This document shows positions 8,735 to 22,357 of a stretch of 24,144 nt of DNA, one piece after another. The stretch's first letter is position 1. Each line of letters starts with the position of its first letter. The notes beneath the pieces were generated by a model. The model had not been told where the DNA came from and did no database searches. It saw only the letters and a list, made by a program, of their open reading frames with translations. Position numbers and translations under genes: made by a program. The stretch lies in the NCBI GenBank assembly GCA_025331435.1, contig JAIWNI010000209.1, positions 1-24,144 on the forward strand. The letters are read 5' to 3'. The DNA comes from Choanephora cucurbitarum (taxonomy: Eukaryota > Mucoromycota > Mucoromycetes > Mucorales > Choanephoraceae).

Positions 8735-10696
8735 ATGAACACAACATTCAAAACAATATCAACAAAACCCTTTTTAAGGCAATCTGTTAAACGTTTATAC
8801 AGTCAACAAAAGAACAGGTCAAACAATCGGAAATTGTTTCTTATTGGAAGTACAGTTTGTTTATCGGCAGCAGGTTTTACTTGGCATGAGTCCGATGCTC
8901 ATCATCTGACCGTTGCCTTTCAGCGAGTTGGAGTTGCTTCTCAAATAGGCATCAGTGTAGCAGCAGACTATAAGCTGACTGAGTTAAAGAGATATGATAC
9001 AGAACAAGAGAAAGTATTGGCAAAGAAGCAATGTCATCAGCGATGTGCTGAACGAGTGTTGGTAGGATTGCAGAAGTTGGGCGGGATCTATGTTAAGCTT
9101 GGTCAGCATGTTTCTGCCATGGCTTACATTTTGCCCATCGAATGGACCGATACGCTGTCTGTCTTGCAGGATCGGTGCGATCCTAGCTCAAGAGAAGATA
9201 TTGAGCAGATGTTCTTGGAGGATTACGGTCTTCCCATCCATGAGGTTTTCGAAGAGTTCGATTGGAAACCATTAGGTGTAGCCAGTTTAGCACAAGTACA
9301 CAAGGCAAGATTGGCAGGAGACCATGCAGGCAACAACGATCAAGATTGGGTTGCTGTTAAATTCCAGCACCCTCGATTGGATGCTTATTGTCGAGTTGAC
9401 CTTCAGACAGTTGGTTTTATTATTCAGAGCATTAAGCGTATCTTCCCTGAGTTTGGATTTGAATGGATTCTACAAGAAATGCAAGAGAGTTTACCTCAAG
9501 AGATGGATTTTGAGCGAGAAGCAGACAATGCAGCTCGATTGAGATCAAACTTTAGTTATCAGCATCAACTTCATTCAACAGCTTTGATCATACCTAAAGT
9601 GATGTGGGCCAAACGACGCATCCTCTGCATGGAGTGTATGTATATTTACAGTGATGAACGTGTGAATGACTGATTATGTTTATCCCTCCCTGCTTCCTTA
9701 GTTATCAAGGGTGCCCGCATTGATGATATTGACTTCATGGAGCAGCATGGTATCAGCTCAAGTCAAGTATCTACTGAGATTACTCAAATATTTTCAAAAA
9801 TGATGTTTATAGATGGGTGAGTTGAAAACAGAATGCATTTGAGACCTCCTTTCTATATATATGCTGACTTCTTCTCAATAGCTTTGTTCATTGTGATCCT
9901 CGTGAGTAACTTAGTTCAAGCTTGTTTACAGCCTGTTGATTGCTCCTTTCATTTTATATATGTATAATTAGATCCAGGCAATATCCTGATTCGACCTGCT
10001 CAAGACCCAAAATCTAAATTCAATTTCGATCTTGTCCTGCTTGATCATGGCTTATATCGTACCCTGTCTGATCAACTGAGAACAGATTATGCTCATCTGT
10101 GGACTTCACTTATTCGAGGAGATGAGGAAGGCATTCGTACCTATGCACAACGTATCGGCTGTACTGACCACCGTCTCTTTGCTTCCTTGTTAACAGGTAG
10201 AGAATGGGCTACTATTGAATCTGCTAGTCTATCTTCTAGCCGAACAGGTATGGAGGTTGATCGTGTCACCGGTCGTGCAAAAAACTTTATTATGCGCATC
10301 TACGATATTCTAGAAACACTACCTCGTGTTGTTTTGTTACTGTTAAAGACAAGTGATCTTTTAAGAGGATTGGATGAAAGCCTGCGCCAGTCAGGTGACA
10401 AATACATGACTTACGCACTTACAGGCCGATTCTGCGCTGAGGCAGTATGGATGGATGCCAAAAACAACCTTTTGCAACGAATCAAAGCTTGCTCCAATTG
10501 GGGAGACTGTCTGGTTTGGATAAAACATTTGATCCTTGCTTGGTGGGAATATCAAAGTCTTGAGATTGGTTTATGGACTTATCAATTCCAATCTAACACA
10601 AGGGAAAGATGGGCACTCATTTGGCATCACGGCGAAATGCTTGAAAAACAGAAAAAGAAGATTGAAGCACAAAGACAGGCTACTCCTATATTCTAA
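8735..10696 (+). CDS. Mitochondrial ABC1/ADCK1-like atypical kinase (Mcp2 type)
   Basis: This is a member of the UbiB/ABC1/ADCK protein-kinase-like family, ADCK1/Mcp2 branch, which acts in mitochondria in lipid and coenzyme Q homeostasis. Exons 8735-9635, 9702-9816, 9882-9901 (only 20 nt) and 9972-10696 give 586 aa, close to yeast Mcp2. Met at 8735 is preferred over an upstream non-ATG frame because it opens a basic, Ser/Thr-rich presequence (KRLYSQQKNRSNNRK) followed by a short hydrophobic segment, as expected for mitochondrial import. Family hallmarks are present: KxGQ (KLGQ, ~121-124), the Ala-rich loop replacing the Gly loop (GVASLAQVHKA, ~181-191), the lysine in WVAVKFQHP (~209), MEFIKGARIDD spanning intron 1, HCDPHPGN assembled over two introns, and LLDHG in place of DFG. 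The missing gly-loop is normal for the family. Confidence 0.95.
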
Positions 10697-11058
10697 GCAC
10701 ACGTATACTTTCTAATTGATATTATAGAGCTACACCGAATAGATACCGAAGCTAAATTTGAACTCGAATAAAAAAGTAATTAGAGACCTAATCTGTATCG
10801 ATAACTTTAGATGAAGATCATCTACAGCCTCAAACTCTCAGGTATATTCAAGCTAGCAAGTTTAGTACATATAACTTAGTTTGGCTAATGTGGTTTCTAC
10901 AGAACCATCAAATATAAAGGATAGCTTCTAGCAAGTGTTTTTTTTTTCTGATTGAACAAACAAGAGGAAAACAACCCATACGTTTAAACGATTAAACTTT
11001 TTTCTTTTTATCAACCAATCCAGTTTGAACTTCTTACTTTATTTGCTTCAATACGCAA

Positions 11059-12427
11059 TCACGAACAGCCTAATTCATGTACCCTTCTATCATAGTTTTT
11101 CTGAGCTTCCTCGAATTCAACTTTAGCCATAGCAATCCATCTAGGCAAAGCCTCTATATAGGCCTCTCTTGCCTCCTTGGGATGCGAGTTTTCTAAATAT
11201 ACTCATCAGTCCTCTGACTCAACCTTGTGGTTTATCAAACACGTCTTACCTGGCATAACAGGAGCATCGATAACTTGAAGACCTGAGGGTAATATAAGCA
11301 AGGTTTGGCCTACAGCCCACATTTTTAGTAAATACGTGCCAATCGATAAAAGGTACATATAGATTGATACATACTGACTCTCGATTGATCAGTGATCAAA
11401 GTAAAGAATGCTTCAACCACTGATTGTAAAGTCACTTTGGGAACAGTCTTCAAGTACTTGTAATGCGGACGGCTTTCCGCTTGTTCAGACATAAAGGGGG
11501 AAAGCAGATCAGTTTCTACATAGACAAAAGATATCAGTCTTTTTCAGAAAGACTAGATTTCATCTCTCGCTACGTTACCAACCCAGAAAGGACAGATAGC
11601 ATTGACCCTAACATTACATATTTGCGGCATCAGAGCAAGTGATCGTGTATACCCTACAACAGCATGCTTGGATGTGGCGTATAGAGGTGACATTCTAAAG
11701 AAAAAGATGTTTGAGGCATGGAATACTGTTATGTCACCTTCTTTTCTTTCAAGAAAATTAAAAACTTACAAGAAGGGATATATTCCTGCTATAGAAGCTG
11801 TATGAACTATAGTGCCACCACCGCGTTTAGCCATATGCATCAATGCAACTTTAGTACCTCTTATAACACCCATAAGGTTGACGTTGAGAAGGCTTGATTC
11901 TTCTTGATCTATAAAGTATTTTCATTGATATTTATCTGCTCCTCTTATCAATAAAAAAAACTCACCCTCTAAACAAGCGAATTTGAAATCAGAAGAGTCT
12001 GCAATTCCAGCGTTCAGAAAAGCAATCTAGTCAGTAGAGTTACCTATCCTAACTTTGAGTTGGTCTGTTCTTTGATAACTTACATCAACGCCGCCAAAGT
12101 CTCTTTCGGCCAATTGGAACAAGGCAATGTTGTCATTGTATTTTGTGACATCCGTATGCAAAAACGAAGCTACTTTCTTGCCCGCTCTAGTAATGATTAG
12201 TAACATATCAGTATGATATATCCTCCTTTGCTTTTTGCCAAAAAAAAATTGACCTACTTTTGGTTGTATTCATCCGCAATCTTTGTTCCTTTGTCTTGTT
12301 GAATGTCACCAATAACAACCTTCGCACCATGCTCAATGAGAGCATCTGCAGCAGCCTTGCCTATACCGGAAGCGCCGCCTGTGATGACAGCTACTTTGTC
12401 CTTCACAGAAGAAAACATGGCGTTCAT
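11059..12427 (-). CDS. Short-chain dehydrogenase/reductase, 15-hydroxyprostaglandin dehydrogenase-like
   Basis: This is a classical SDR oxidoreductase of 307 aa on eight exons: 12427-12258, 12186-12084, 12026-11966, 11908-11770, 11694-11579, 11515-11375, 11309-11250 and 11192-11059. All introns are 57-75 nt and in phase. The cofactor motif is TGGASGIG (~15-22). The acidic residue after strand 2 (VVIGDIQ) predicts NAD+ over NADP+. NAG is present in FLNAGIA, the catalytic Ser in [10 protein letters not shown], and the YxxxK pair in [28 protein letters not shown] matches the HPGD-type segment (NAICPGFVxT), with Phe-Trp for Gly-Phe. The basic C-terminal tail (~50 residues past the core) is longer than the animal enzyme. 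The substrate cannot be read from sequence; an alcohol or hydroxylated lipid is a guess. A second in-frame Met lies at 12418. Confidence 0.92.
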
Positions 12428-12590
12428 TATAAGATTTTGAATTGAAAAAATAAAGAAAAGACAAAGATAAACTAGATCAACTCCCTAAACATTCTTTTCT
12501 GCAATGTTGTGTAAAGATGGGCAAGTGTAACAATAGAATAGGAGACAAAACGAGGCACTTAATCACATTGAGGTTCCGATGCTTTTGTAG

Positions 12591-12660
12591 CTTGACAGCT
12601 GTAAAAGGCGAAAGATTTATCCGTCCTGAGCAGAGGACAGGAGTACATCTTGACAGCTGT
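12591..12660. repeat. 12-bp direct repeat containing an E-box palindrome
   Basis: CTTGACAGCTGT occurs at 12591-12602 and 12649-12660, 58 nt apart, about 160-230 nt upstream of the minus-strand dehydrogenase start. Each copy contains the palindrome ACAGCTGT (core CAGCTG), a typical bHLH-type site. Between them GTCCTGAGCAGAGGAC can form a 5-bp hairpin. This could be a paired regulator-binding site; that is inference. Confidence 0.4.
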
Positions 12661-14672
12661 TATGCAGGGAATTATTGTTTTTCAAGACCGATCAAAACCA
12701 AGCTAGAATGTGAAATGTTGTAGTATGACTTAGACTACAATAATTAAATGGAAGTGGTCCAAAGTGGGAGATGTCGTATCATGATGCTCTCTCCCTTACT
12801 ATAAATATGTGTTCTATGCGAATTGATAAAATGTGTCCTTTTATCCCTAAATTGTGGTATTCATGAAATGTTGAAATTAAATATCACAGCCAAGAAAGAT
12901 ATTGAACGGTGGAATTCATATGAGGCAATATGATCTCGTCACAATAATACATAACTGTAGGGGTTTGGTAAAAATGTATTTATAGGTATCGCGATAAAAA
13001 GGGATTAGCCTCAATCTATTGCTCTTCGCAAAATTCTTTTACAACTACTTCTTACATTAAACTAACATTATTTACCTTTGACTGACATTAGTGTTTCCTT
13101 TTCCACTTGCCAGCTTTACAGTCATACTGCCCAATCTTTGTATTTAGTTTAACTGGATGCTTTTAGCAGACCTGCCTTACTCTTTGATATCGTTTGCAAT
13201 CAAGTCGTTCAGCATTTTGAGTTTTCGTAAACAAAACTATAAGAGAGGAAAGCAACTTATAAAGAAACATGACACTGCATAGGACGAAAACGATGTTCTG
13301 GTTTTTTTGAGAAAGAGTGTATGACTGAACGCTCTCGTTTTTATAAATAATATGAAGTTATGAAAAACATAAAGAAAATGCTTTTAAGACAAATATACAT
13401 GCTGTATGATTATACGCATTGGCTTTGAAAGCCTTCTCATCCTTTGTCACCTAGCTATACTCACATTTTTTAAGTAAAACACATAGATTTAAGAAACAAG
13501 AGCTCAGGTTGAGAATCCAATATCCTTGACTTCCATAAAAGTGCATTCTTTGGCCTTTGACCAACTTGTTGTCAATTGATTGGCAGGTAATCTCCCCATT
13601 GGCAAGCTAATGTTTAATGCCATTGTAGCAGTAAACAATCCTAAAGTTGATATGAACAAAGATGACGCTTTCTGCTTTCACTGCATAATGTTTGTTTTCA
13701 GTGAAAATACTGATTTCTAGAGTTGTAGAGGAAAAGAAAAAGAAATGCTTGCTCAAGCTGGTAGTCTTTAAACAAGAAATTTATGGATAACTTGATGCTT
13801 TACCAATAAAAAAAAAGCACACCCTAAATGTTATAGCTAAACTAATGTACTTGAGAGAGCTTTACACTCGAAAGACATTTCATCAGACCACTATTCAGGC
13901 CGTATTCTTCTATATGTTTTTATAGTTAGTCCTTCAATTCATGATTTGTTACTCCTACGATATAATCGTTTGCTTCATATCTTGAGTTAACATATCAGCA
14001 GAAAGCGAAAAAAGAAAGATCGTTGCCACACCTCTTTACCACAGCATTGCATGCAACTAGGATTATTGTGATTATAGATAGGAGTCAAAGTAGAAAGCAG
14101 AAAGCTACTTGCATGAATTTTATTGTCGCATTTTGCTTTCTTTGAAGATTATTCTAAAGACACTAAAATATGGAAAATAGGACTACCTAGCTATGATTGG
14201 ATTTCATATTCTACATCAGCATGAACAACGCCACCCTATAGCATTAACATTTTAAGACAGCATCTATATGTTGTAAGCAAGAGTTTACTTGTGTCTGATG
14301 CGTATGCCAGCATTGGTTAAATTCATGGTTTGGGCTATGTATTTTGTTAAGAATTCAAACCTATAGATGCTCAGACAATGATAGTTATTAGTTTCATTTA
14401 TGTGTTCCAGCTTTACACCTTGGATAGAGTAGATGTGTCATTGTCTTTTTGAAAAAACGAAGGAGCATTGTTTCTAATTCAGCTTTGGCAGTTCCTCGTA
14501 ACATTTTTCGGTTTTCCTATTTCAGCTTTTTCCAAAAACTGGTGCTCTGTTTCCCTCTTTGGCTTTGAAAAAAAAAATAGCAGTCTCTACATTTGCTTGA
14601 CTGCCATTTTCAAATATCGATTATAGCTTTACTACTTTCTACTATCGTTATATAACTCCAAGTACATGGTTC

Positions 14673-14686
14673 TGACGTCATCCAAT
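14673..14686. promoter_or_regulatory. CRE-like palindrome plus CCAAT box
   Basis: The perfect palindrome TGACGTCA (14673-14680), the consensus for CREB/ATF-type bZIP proteins, is followed two bases later by CCAAT (14682-14686). They lie about 230 nt upstream of the Zn2Cys6 gene ATG, in its putative promoter. Control by cAMP/PKA or stress through a bZIP factor is plausible but untested. Confidence 0.45.
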
Positions 14687-14910
14687 CTACATCCTGATTG
14701 AATCTCATCTAGATAATGTTGAGCTGTGTTTAGTTGGAAATCCAACTTCAAAGATTCCGTACCTCGATCCAGTAAATGGCCAGAACTTCAGCGTTACACA
14801 CTAATTTTAAGCTGCGATTGTTTGACTTTAGAATATATTGTATCACTTGCTATTTTTTTCTTCTTTTCTCTTCTTGTATCATTTAAGATAAAAGGGAAAT
14901 GATTTTGTAA

Positions 14911-17844
14911 ATGGATAATATTCAACCAATCTTTCATCACCACTACCAAACAGAACCATCTGGAGAAAAAAGCGAAGGTCTCAATGGTCCTCTGAAGAGA
15001 ACACGAGCCAAGCGGAGCTGCGACTTTTGTCGTAAAAGAAAGTCTCGGTGTGATGCAGATATCTCAACTCCTTGTTCAAATTGCAAAGCAGTAGGATATT
15101 CTCTTTCGCTTATCATTAAGCCATGTTTATGTTGACTTTCCTTTATTTTGCTTGATAGTGGGGGTACAATTGTGAATTTCAGACAGTCAGAAAGAAACGT
15201 GGTCCTCCCAGTGTGTAGGTTATTTGATCTGGCTATATTCTGTTTCTTTTTCTAATGCTTCTTTTGTAGATATGTCGACAATTTAGAAAAAAAATGCAAG
15301 AAAATGGAGTCATTGTTGACTGCAATTACCAATTGTTCCATAAAGGAGTTGGAGGCAAATAACTTTCAATATGCTGGGCATATTCATTCTTTTACACCCA
15401 ACATTAGTGACTCTTCTGAAGATGAAGAAGAATCACCCAACGAGTCCTTTACAAGAGAGAAATACGACTGCATGAGATATGCTGGGAATTCATCGTCTGG
15501 GGTGAAATTGTTTGACGAGCAAATCTTTCAATCAAATTCTATTATCCCGTGGCCTGGAAGACAAGATGTGGAATTGAGGATGATGTCTCAGGATGAATTA
15601 GCTATTGTTCAGACTCAGAAATGCGTTACTACTGGCAAGACAAATACACATATTGACGTTGGCCTATCAATGCAGGGCCCATCGCACGGCCTCGACTTTC
15701 ATTCGTCAAAGTCTTCAAATTGTAAAAAGAAACCCGCAAGACATCAATTAGATAAAATGATTGGACTGTAAGTTAAACATCTCTATTTTGATTTGTTCAT
15801 TGTCTTTGAATCTGATTTTCATCCTTGTTAGATATTTTACGCATATTCACTGCATTCTACCTATCATTCACAAGAAGCAGTTTTTGGAGCGGTATCATGA
15901 TATGAAGACTAACGGATCTCTGTGTATTGTGATGCAGGCTGTGCTTGCTCTTACCTTTCGATTTGCCGGACAGCGTTTACCTGATCTTGTTAAAGATGCT
16001 GAAGAATTTGGTGAGATGTATTTTAAGAAAGTAATGCGAAAACTGAGAGCAGCTGATCGCTCTCGGTTGTGCTATGTTCAAGCAACTCTTTTGATGGCAC
16101 TATATCTTGATATGGATGGAGGAGACAGAGAATCGCTAGAGTGGAATTTGGTTGGCAGCGCTATTCGTATGGCACAAGACCTCGGCCTTCATCGTTCATG
16201 TGCTAATTGGAATATACCTGCATCTGAAATTGAAGTGCGCCATCGTGTATTTTATGCTTGTTATGTGCTTGATCGTTGGCTTAGTACACGACTAGGGAAG
16301 CCGTTGACAATTATGGACAGAGAATTTGATGTGGATATGCCTTCTCCTTACGAAGTGAGCGAAGACGACAGCAATTCCGAATTGCCGGGGAATCCTTCGT
16401 ATCGCCCATTTATTTTGATGATTCAGCTGTGTGAAATTCTTGGCAGAATCCTGAAATCACTCTATGCACCTAATGCTAATAGATCTAATATAAACGCAGG
16501 CCTTGACAACTTTACTATCTTGACAGTGCTTGAACACCGTTTACAAGACTGGAAAAACTCGCTGGACGAACCTTTTGATGGCATTTATATAGCTGAAATA
16601 GATAAATGTAAGCTTGCTTCTTATATATGTCTCTTTCTCACTGACTAAGGAATATCACTTTAGATAACTTGGAGACACATTATTACCTTGTCTGTATCTT
16701 ATTGTATCGCCCATTTACACAACTAGCAGCATCAACACATCCAAATTCAAAACATGTAGCATCATCATCTATTGTATCATGTACACATGCTGCCAATTCG
16801 TTAATTGAAACGTTTTTAAAGCGAAATGAGCTCTGTCCAGTTCCATCCTATCATCATCTCTTCTGTGCTCCAGCATTACTTACATACAGTCTATTTCAGG
16901 CTGCTCTTGTCCATCTTTCCAACGCTCTTCGCGAAAAGAGTTCGACAAACACTCAGATTTTTTGCAGATCAATACGTCTCATTAGAGGAATTGCAAGCAT
17001 CGGACTGGCACCTCGTGTAGCAGACAGTCTTGTCATGCTAGGTGTCGTTAATAGACTGTTTGAGAAGGATAGCGAATGGCTAAAAGGCGACTACAACTCC
17101 ACTGTACCACTCGAATCAACACAACAAAAGAACAACATTGACGCATATAGCAATAATACACCGCAATCCTCTTTTGTGCAACATAGATCAATGAACACAA
17201 GTGTCATTGGTGGTATCACGCCTGATATCCAGTCCAGTGTTGGCATTGTGATGGACCGATCATACCCACACCAATCTCAACCTTTTAATTATAACATCAG
17301 TCACAGTATTAGCCATAACACTAACCACGAAAATAACCAAACCTCCTATAAGCATAATCAGATTCATAGTGGTACCAATACAAACAACCACAATAACCAT
17401 TCGAATAACCATTCGCATCATTATACGCATCATCGATCTATTTCACTAGATCAGCTAAGCAATATAACACCACACATAGTATCCTCTCATTCTCGGTCAG
17501 CATCGTATGATCAGTTTGATTTTGCAATGTCTACCTACCAGCATGCCAATCGAATTGGACATCTAGGCTATCCATCATCAAGTACAATTCAACATCAACA
17601 AAAGCCTTTTTCAAATCAACATGAGGGCCGCCGTACAGCACCAATAGACTATTTAGACTCTTTATCTCGAGCACAAAAGCCTTATGCTAATTCTGCAGAA
17701 GCTTATAATACAAATATAAACAGCGATACTTCTGGTGCAAACTGGACTGAATGGAATGTTTTTCTGGGTCACCAACAACCTTATTCATCGTCTACTTCAA
17801 CTGCAAATGCATCGCATAACAAGTCGCACTATGACCCTTTATAA
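14911..17844 (+). CDS. Zn2Cys6 binuclear-cluster transcription factor with fungal-specific TF domain
   Basis: This is a nuclear DNA-binding regulator. Exons 14911-15090, 15159-15214, 15270-15767, 15832-16607 and 16664-17844 give 896 aa over introns of 68, 55, 64 and 56 nt. The cluster cysteines are at 37, 40, 47, 55, 58 and 65 (CDFCRKRKSRC...CSNCKAWGYNC); the last falls on exon 2, so unspliced frames miss it. A linker (KKRGPP) and a short coiled coil (VDNLEKKCKKMESLL) for dimerisation follow, then an acidic Ser-rich stretch (~135-145: SSEDEEESP). The fungal TF middle-homology domain begins at ~245 (YFTHIHCILPIIHKKQFLERY) and includes the WNLVGSAIRMAQDLGLHR motif common in this family. The C-terminal third is Asn/His/Ser/Gln-rich low complexity (His/Asn cluster ~707-763), probably an activation region. 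The regulated pathway cannot be inferred; no metabolic cluster adjoins it. Confidence 0.95.
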
Positions 17845-18328
17845 TTCTTTCTTTATCAATTTTCTTTGCAGAGTTCAATAAAAGGAAAGAGAGATCATTA
17901 TATACAAAACATCAAAAGTAAGTCGTGCATATGCCTCATAGTATCATATCCCCAAAAAAAAGAGAGAGAAAGGAGAAGTAACGAACAAAGGCTAAATGCT
18001 ACAAGCAGAAGAATGTATTTTACAGATTTTCCTTTGGTTTTGCATTTGCTGCTTAGTCTTCACATATCAACAAAAAGCCTTAAACATTTTGAGTCAAGGG
18101 CTACAAACTTGTTTATAGATAAAGAACTAATTAAAGGATTACTAGTTAGGGTACAAAGGAGAAAAAAAAAGGTTCATTGACAACAGTTTGAGCATCGAAC
18201 AAAATGAAGGTATAGCTCTCTTTGTTATTAGGAAGAACTGTTCCTTTACTTTCGCTATAACGTTACTATAAATACAAGATGAAATACTTTGTACATAACT
18301 AATTTCATCAAGGTCTTGAAACACCTTG
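17845..18328. other. 3' flank of the activator; no supported gene
   Basis: Probable 3' UTR of the Zn2Cys6 gene and intergenic DNA. A minus-strand frame at 18142-18339 begins in coding-like sequence (IIDKVFQDLDEISYVQSI). It is shifted by one frame from the coding-like exon ending at 18329, which suggests either a decayed reading frame or chance. Confidence 0.35.
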
Positions 18329-18528
18329 TCAATAATCAATGGCTTTGGTAGCTCTTATAACTGCTGGAAATGTCCTATAACCAACAAAGAGTTCTGCCCA
18401 ATCATTGTGATATCGAGTCCAAAGCTAAAGAACCATGACTTATGTTATCCTGCTCCTTTTTGTATTAAGTACTAGCACTTCAATCAATTGGTACTTGGGG
18501 GGTTTTCTTTAGTGCATAACCACAATTG
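18329..18528 (-). pseudogene. Coding-like fragment, two exons, no start found
   Basis: On the minus strand, exon 18528-18495 (NCGYALKKTPQ) ends at a GTACCA donor. A 70-nt intron closes at TTCTTTAG (18425), and exon 18424-18329 (LWTRYHNDWAELFVGYRTF, then PAVIRATKAIDY, stop) continues in phase. The composition is gene-like. No in-phase first exon was found toward the AFG2 promoter. Directly after the stop, the +1 frame stays open for about 60 more codons, so a frameshifted relic is one reading and a small intact gene another. The family is not recognised. Confidence 0.28.
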
Positions 18529-18553
18529 CTATTTAAATACATAAATTGTGGTT
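18518..18553. repeat. Perfect 10-bp inverted repeat
   Basis: AACCACAATT (18518-18527) and AATTGTGGTT (18544-18553) flank a 16-nt AT-rich spacer containing TATTTAAATA. It lies 270-305 nt upstream of AFG2. It could be a hairpin or a dyad operator; the left arm overlaps the coding-like fragment on the minus strand. Confidence 0.5.
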
Positions 18554-18822
18554 GGCCATGTCAAACTCATTGCTTTTCAATAGCTTCTTTTTTTTTTAGA
18601 AAGATGGCAACAACTATTGTATTGTTTGCTTCAGAGATCACATGAAATCACAAGTACTTTTCATTGCAACTCTTTAGGACTAGGCTATAACCTAATTACA
18701 AACCATTATGAAGCTCCGGCTAACTGGATAATAACTCTTTTTTGTTCATGTCTGTCTGACCTGACGAAATTTCAGAATTAACAAACCCAAAAATCACTGT
18801 TTCTTTTTCTTTTGTAACCAAG

Positions 18823-21403
<2,581 letters not shown>

Positions 21404-21518
21404 TTTGTTAATATAATCAATATAGAACTAAAATTGTAAATAAAGCTTAAATAGAATCAATATTGATTTACAAGAAGCAGTTAGGTAATCGATCAAAGAA
21501 CAAGGGTACTTCATTTTG

Positions 21519-21870
21519 TCAGACATATTTCCTGTCTTTCTCTCTCTTGACAATTACGTATGGATCTTCATCGAGAAAAAGAGCCAAGGCATCTAATTTG
21601 AACTCATATCGATCCTTGGCTTATAGTTTTATCTATACATTGTTGCCTTTGATTTTTGTTTCGTCTTGCTACTTCAAATCAGTTTCTACTTGAGATATAT
21701 GATACCTTGCCAAGTATCGAAATCCTCTGAATGAATCTATAGTTTCACAACTATACAAGCTTTTTCTTTTTTGTTCGGAACGGACGACTCACTTCTTGCT
21801 CAATGTTTGCAGATCTTAATAAGGATGTCATATTAAAAGAAATCTTGGTTCGGACTGAATATTTTTCCAT
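21519..21870 (-). CDS. Small spliced gene, 56-69 aa, unknown
   Basis: It is convergent with AFG2, with stops 115 nt apart. Minus-strand exons 21870-21793, 21736-21706 and 21619-21519 join in phase over introns of 56 nt (GTGAGT...CTATAG) and 86 nt (GTATCA...CTATAAG). Two in-frame Mets are possible: 21870 (MEKYSVRTKISFNMTSLLRS onward, 69 aa) or 21831 (MTSLLRSANIEQE, 56 aa). The frame remains open upstream of 21870, so further 5' exons may exist near 21960-22200. The last exon (KDRYEFKLDALALFLDEDPY, then VIVKREKDRKYV) is strongly gene-like: charged, with alternating hydrophobics and a basic end. No transmembrane segment or known domain is seen. It overlaps a Ser/Leu-rich plus-strand frame that I consider a shadow. 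Confidence 0.5.
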
Positions 21871-22262
21871 TGTTACTCTCAGGTCACACCAATCCTGTTG
21901 GCTATAGATATTCAAATCAAGCAATCGATTTTTTTTTGATTTTTATCAAAGTGGTTCTGTGGCTTTAACTCGCTCCTTTTTTTTTGACATACGTCTGATT
22001 ACAAGCTGACCTCTGAAGTTAGTTTCAATGAAAAGAAGATGAAATCAACAAGATCCTGCTGTGTTTAGAATGAGTAGTTTTGCTCTCGTCAACAGAAAGA
22101 AAAAGAGATTGATCTACTTGATTTTGTGCGTCAACTTGTAACTCTTGGCTTTCTTATTTTCCAATCAAATCTTCCTAATGCAGAAAAAAGTGTGTAAATT
22201 TAGTCTTCAAATTCACCTAGTGTCAATTTTTCCGTTAATAATTTATGTAAAAAAATTGGTGC

Positions 22263-22330
22263 GGTTCTAAAAAAAAGTAGTATATAATTTATCAAAGTTT
22301 TTTAAAACAGTGCTTAAGGGTTTTAGAACC
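22263..22330. repeat. Inverted repeat GGTTCTAAAA / TTTTAGAACC
   Basis: Perfect 10-bp arms at 22263-22272 and 22321-22330 enclose 48 nt of AT-rich DNA. The arms extend imperfectly (GTGC outside the left arm, ACGC outside the right). This resembles a very small MITE or the end structure of a transposon. No clear target-site duplication is visible. Confidence 0.55.
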
Positions 22331-22357
22331 ACGCTTATTTTTTTAAAACAGTGCTTA
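22298..22357. repeat. 19-bp direct repeat, 41-bp period
   Basis: TTTTTTAAAACAGTGCTTA occurs at 22298-22316 and 22339-22357. The second copy follows the right arm of the inverted repeat directly, so the two structures interlock. The related short word ACGCTTA lies between them. Confidence 0.65.

Larger units (their letters stand above)
12428..14910. other. Long intergenic region (2.5 kb), no supported gene
   Basis: This divergent gap lies between the dehydrogenase and the Zn2Cys6 activator. It holds a 12-bp direct repeat (12591-12660) and a CRE/CCAAT motif pair near 14673. The pyrimidine-rich stretch about 14440-14900 is typical of a fungal promoter and leader. A minus-strand 39-codon frame at 13504-13623 (MALNISLPMGRLPANQ...) is gene-like in composition, but I could not attach a start-side exon, and a competing open frame overlaps it. 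I saw no tRNA or snRNA boxes. Confidence 0.45.

Noticed and set aside
12555..12590. GAGGTTCCGATGC as a possible tRNA B box
   Set aside because: It lacks the GGTTCRANNCC consensus and there is no A box or acceptor stem around it.
7770..12700. Search for tRNA, snRNA, snoRNA boxes and CRISPR-like spaced repeats
   Set aside because: No A/B-box pair, cloverleaf, C/D box pair with terminal stem, or regularly spaced repeat was found; single box-like words were isolated.
13504..13623. 39-codon minus-strand frame (MALNISLPMGRLPANQ...)
   Set aside because: It is gene-like in composition, but no upstream exon or promoter could be attached and another open frame overlaps its upstream part; in AT-rich DNA this length is expected by chance.
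17866..18180. 104-aa plus-strand open frame after the activator
   Set aside because: It starts at a non-ATG codon in the probable 3' UTR and reads as low-complexity Lys/Arg/Ser/Leu with no domain.
21463..21693. 76-aa plus-strand open frame
   Set aside because: It is antisense to the better supported spliced minus-strand gene; Ser/Tyr/Leu-rich shadow composition.
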